NCBI GenBank assembly: GCA_024654105.1
Contig: JANLID010000125.1
Coordinates: 1-6,972 of the forward strand
Source of the DNA: Gallionella sp.
GTDB taxonomy: Bacteria; Pseudomonadota; Gammaproteobacteria; Burkholderiales; Gallionellaceae
DNA: 6,972 nt
Reading direction: 5' to 3'
Part shown: positions 5,162-6,972 of the stretch, one piece after another
Layout of the letters: the number at the start of each line of letters is the position of its first letter
How positions within the stretch are numbered: position 1 is the first letter of the stretch
The notes under the pieces: generated by a model
The model's database searches: none
Told to the model about the DNA's origin: nothing
The model's input: only the letters and a program-made list of their open reading frames with translations
Translations under genes and position numbers: made by a program

Positions 5162-5910
5162 TCTTCCGTTTCTTTGCGTTTCGGATTGGTGAACACCACG
5201 CTGGTGTCGCCGAACTCGATCAAATCCCCCAGATACATATAGGCGGTGTAATCGGAGACGCGCGCGGCCTGTTGCATGTTGTGCGTGACGATGACGATGG
5301 TGAAGTCTTCCTTCAGCTCGTCGATCAGCTTTTCGATATGCGCGGTCGAGATTGGGTCGAGCGCCGAGGTTGGCTCGTCCAGCAGCAGCACCTGTGGCTT
5401 GACGGCGATGGCGCGCGCAATGCACAGGCGTTGCTGCTGGCCGCCGGAAAGCCCCGTCCCGCTTTGCTTGAGTTTATCCTTTACTTCAGTCCATAACGCG
5501 GCCTTGCGCAATGCCCATTCGACGCGCTCGTCCATGTCATGCCGGCTCAGGCTTTCATACAGCTTTACGCCAAACGAGATATTGTCGTAAATCGACATCG
5601 GAAATGGCGTAGGTTTCTGGAACACCATGCCGACCTTGGCGCGCAGTGTATTCAAATCCTGCTTCTTATCGAGGATATTTTCGCCGTCCAGCAAAACTTC
5701 CCCGGTGGCTCTCTGCTTGGGATAAAGCTGATACATGCGGTTGAAGGTGCGCAGCAACGTGGATTTGCCGCAGCCGGATGGACCGATGAAGGCGGTTACC
5801 ATTTTTTCGGCAATATTCAGGTTGATATCCTTGAGGGCGCGGAAATTGCCGTAATAAAAACTGAGGTCTCTTACGATGATCTTTGGGCTGGAGGTGTTTT
5901 CAGCATTCAT
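5137..5910 (-). CDS. pstB: Phosphate ABC transporter ATP-binding protein PstB
   Basis: PstB is the ATPase that powers the high-affinity phosphate importer PstSCAB from the cytoplasmic face. I use the ATG at 5910 because AGGG (5918-5921) lies seven bases upstream and it gives 257 residues, exactly the length of E. coli PstB. A TTG at 5916 would add two residues but is too close to that site. All ABC motifs are present: Walker A GPSGCGKST (43-51), Q-loop Q98 in VFQKPTPFPMSIYDN, signature LSGGQQQR (154-161), Walker B VLLLDEP (174-180), D-loop SALD and H-loop H210 in VTHNMQQAARVSD. The C-terminus EDYITGRFG is the PstB hallmark. The gene starts 12 bases after pstA. phoU does not follow; the downstream region is hairpins and a terminator. 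Confidence 0.98.
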   Translation of the reverse strand: MNAENTSSPKIIVRDLSFYYGNFRALKDINLNIAEKMVTAFIGPSGCGKSTLLRTFNRMYQLYPKQRATGEVLLDGENILDKKQDLNTLRAKVGMVFQKPTPFPMSIYDNISFGVKLYESLSRHDMDERVEWALRKAALWTEVKDKLKQSGTGLSGGQQQRLCIARAIAVKPQVLLLDEPTSALDPISTAHIEKLIDELKEDFTIVIVTHNMQQAARVSDYTAYMYLGDLIEFGDTSVVFTNPKRKETEDYITGRFG

Positions 5911-5922
5911 TTGCAAACCCTG

Positions 5923-6768
5923 TTAATGAGAGGCGGTTTTTTGCCGGAACAGCACGCGTGCCAGGATATTGAGCGTCAATACGCTAAATGTGATTAACAG
6001 TGCACCGGCCCAGGCCAGTTTTTGCCAGTCTTCGTAAGGGCTCATGGCGAATTGGAAAATAACTACCGGCAAGTTCGCCATCGGCTGGTCCATGTTGCTG
6101 CTCCAGAACTGGTTGTTTAGCGCAGTAAACAGCAGCGGCGCGGTCTCGCCGCTGATGCGCGCGATGGCCAGCATCACGCCGGTGATGATCCCGGCGCGCG
6201 CAGCGCGCAGCGTGACAAAGTTGATGATTTTCCATTGCGGCGCGCCGAGCGCGGCCGCTGCTTCGCGCAGCGTGCTCGGCACCAGGCGCAGCATGTTTTC
6301 GGTGGTGCGGATCACGATCGGGATGACGATGATAGCCAGCGCCAATGCGCCCGCCCAGCCGGAAAAATGTTTGACGTGGACAACATAGACTTCATACACG
6401 AACAGCCCAATCACGATGGACGGGGCGGAGAGCAATACATCATTGATGAAGCGCGTGATTGGCGCCAGCCAGCCACGTTGGCCGAATTCGGCCAGATAAG
6501 TGCCGGCCAGAATGCCGATCGGCGTGCCGATCAACGTGCCGACCAGCGTCATTGCCAGGCTGCCGGCGATGGCGTTAAGCAGGCCGCCGTCGCTACCCGG
6601 TGGTGGCGTCATTTGCGTAAACACCACCGGGGCGAGCGCGGGCAAGCCATGCTTCAGCAGCGTCCATAATATCCAGCACAGCCAGAACAGGCCGAATGCC
6701 ATGGCCAGCACCGAGACGGCGAGGCCGATTGCGTTGACGATGCGGCGGCGCGTATACAGATTCAACAT
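5923..6768 (-). CDS. pstA: Phosphate ABC transporter permease PstA
   Basis: PstA is one of the two inner-membrane permeases that form the phosphate channel with PstC, driven by PstB. It has 281 residues, a little shorter than E. coli PstA (296), with a basic N-terminus (LYTRRRIVN) and about six hydrophobic segments (roughly 11-38, 70-92, 108-130, 138-153, 192-205 and 250-273). The ABC permease EAA loop that docks on PstB is at about 168-188 (LREAAAALGAPQWKIINFVTL). The following ARISGETAPLLFTALNNQFW (begins residue 203) is characteristic of PstA and matches the E. coli protein closely. The start ATG comes five bases after the pstC stop. No good ribosome binding site stands at normal distance (AGGC is 12 bases away), so translation may depend on coupling to pstC. 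Confidence 0.97.
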   Translation of the reverse strand: MLNLYTRRRIVNAIGLAVSVLAMAFGLFWLCWILWTLLKHGLPALAPVVFTQMTPPPGSDGGLLNAIAGSLAMTLVGTLIGTPIGILAGTYLAEFGQRGWLAPITRFINDVLLSAPSIVIGLFVYEVYVVHVKHFSGWAGALALAIIVIPIVIRTTENMLRLVPSTLREAAAALGAPQWKIINFVTLRAARAGIITGVMLAIARISGETAPLLFTALNNQFWSSNMDQPMANLPVVIFQFAMSPYEDWQKLAWAGALLITFSVLTLNILARVLFRQKTASH

Positions 6769-6773
6769 GATGT

Positions 6774-6972
6774 TTATGAGGCCTGCCCTTCGCGCTTGCC
6801 GAGCTTATAGAGCATGTAGCGCGCGAGCGACAGGACTACAAAGGTGATGAAAAACAGGATCAGGCCGAGCTCGATCAGCGCGGAAGTGTAGAGCTCGCCA
6901 TAGGCTTCGGTGAATTCGTTGGCGAGTGCCGAAGCGATACTGTTGCCGGGCATCAGCAGGGATTGGCTCAGT
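6774..6972 (-). CDS. pstC: Phosphate ABC transporter permease PstC, C-terminal end (partial)
   Basis: Only the last 65 codons are in the window; the gene continues beyond the right edge. PstC pairs with PstA to form the membrane channel of the phosphate importer. The visible protein contains MPGNSIASALANEFTEA, a loop typical of PstC, then LYTSALIELGLILFFITFVVLSLARYML as the last membrane segment, and a basic tail (YKLGKREGQAS) ending in TAA at 6774-6776. It leads the pstC-pstA-pstB run. pstS and the phosphate-responsive promoter are expected further upstream, outside the window, and cannot be examined. Confidence 0.95.
   Translation of the reverse strand, partial: LSQSLLMPGNSIASALANEFTEAYGELYTSALIELGLILFFITFVVLSLARYMLYKLGKREGQAS

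Noticed and set aside
5911..5916. TTG start that would lengthen PstB by two residues
   Set aside because: The AGGG site is only one base from this TTG but seven bases from the ATG at 5910, which also gives the usual 257-residue length.
1..6972. Mobile elements, CRISPR arrays, tRNA or rRNA genes, defence or toxin systems
   Set aside because: No long terminal inverted repeats, transposase motifs, spaced direct repeats or RNA gene signatures were seen. The genes are all housekeeping or transport families.

Overview
The window is ordinary, well-packed proteobacterial chromosome. It holds eight protein genes (two cut by the window edges), and every one can be tied to a family. The protein sequences resemble betaproteobacterial homologues most, for example the SecF motif GYSVNESVVVFDRIREN and the tgt-yajC-secD-secF order. 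GC content is moderately high. My best guess is a betaproteobacterium of the Nitrosomonadales/Gallionellaceae type, but that is inference from recall, not from a search. I see no insertion sequence, CRISPR array, tRNA, rRNA, integrase or toxin-antitoxin pair.

Left part, + strand (1-4122). The end of tgt (queuine tRNA-ribosyltransferase) is followed by yajC, secD and secF, the accessory module of the Sec translocon. An extended -10 promoter probably lies just before yajC. After a 111-base gap with nested inverted repeats comes dedA, a membrane protein of the DedA family, translated from a TTG start that is supported by a ribosome binding site and by alignment to E. coli DedA. YajC, SecD and SecF work together in the inner membrane, where SecDF uses the proton gradient to help pull secreted proteins across.

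Middle (4123-5136). A single + strand gene encodes a secreted glycine-zipper envelope protein whose glycine-zipper domain is duplicated in tandem as two adjacent 50-residue copies. It converges on the pst genes. The gap between them carries a compound bidirectional terminator (4950-5040) and two back-to-back hairpins (5091-5161). The second of these hairpins reaches into pstB and holds its stop codon in the loop.

Right part, - strand (5137-6972). The genes read pstC (3' end only), pstA, pstB: the two membrane permeases and the ATPase of the high-affinity phosphate ABC importer. phoU does not follow pstB; transcription runs straight into the hairpins and terminator. pstS, the pst promoter and any Pho box would lie beyond the right edge.

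I found no clear undescribed system. The items most worth a second look are the structured RNA elements around the convergent gap, the stop-codon hairpin of pstB and the duplicated glycine-zipper domain.
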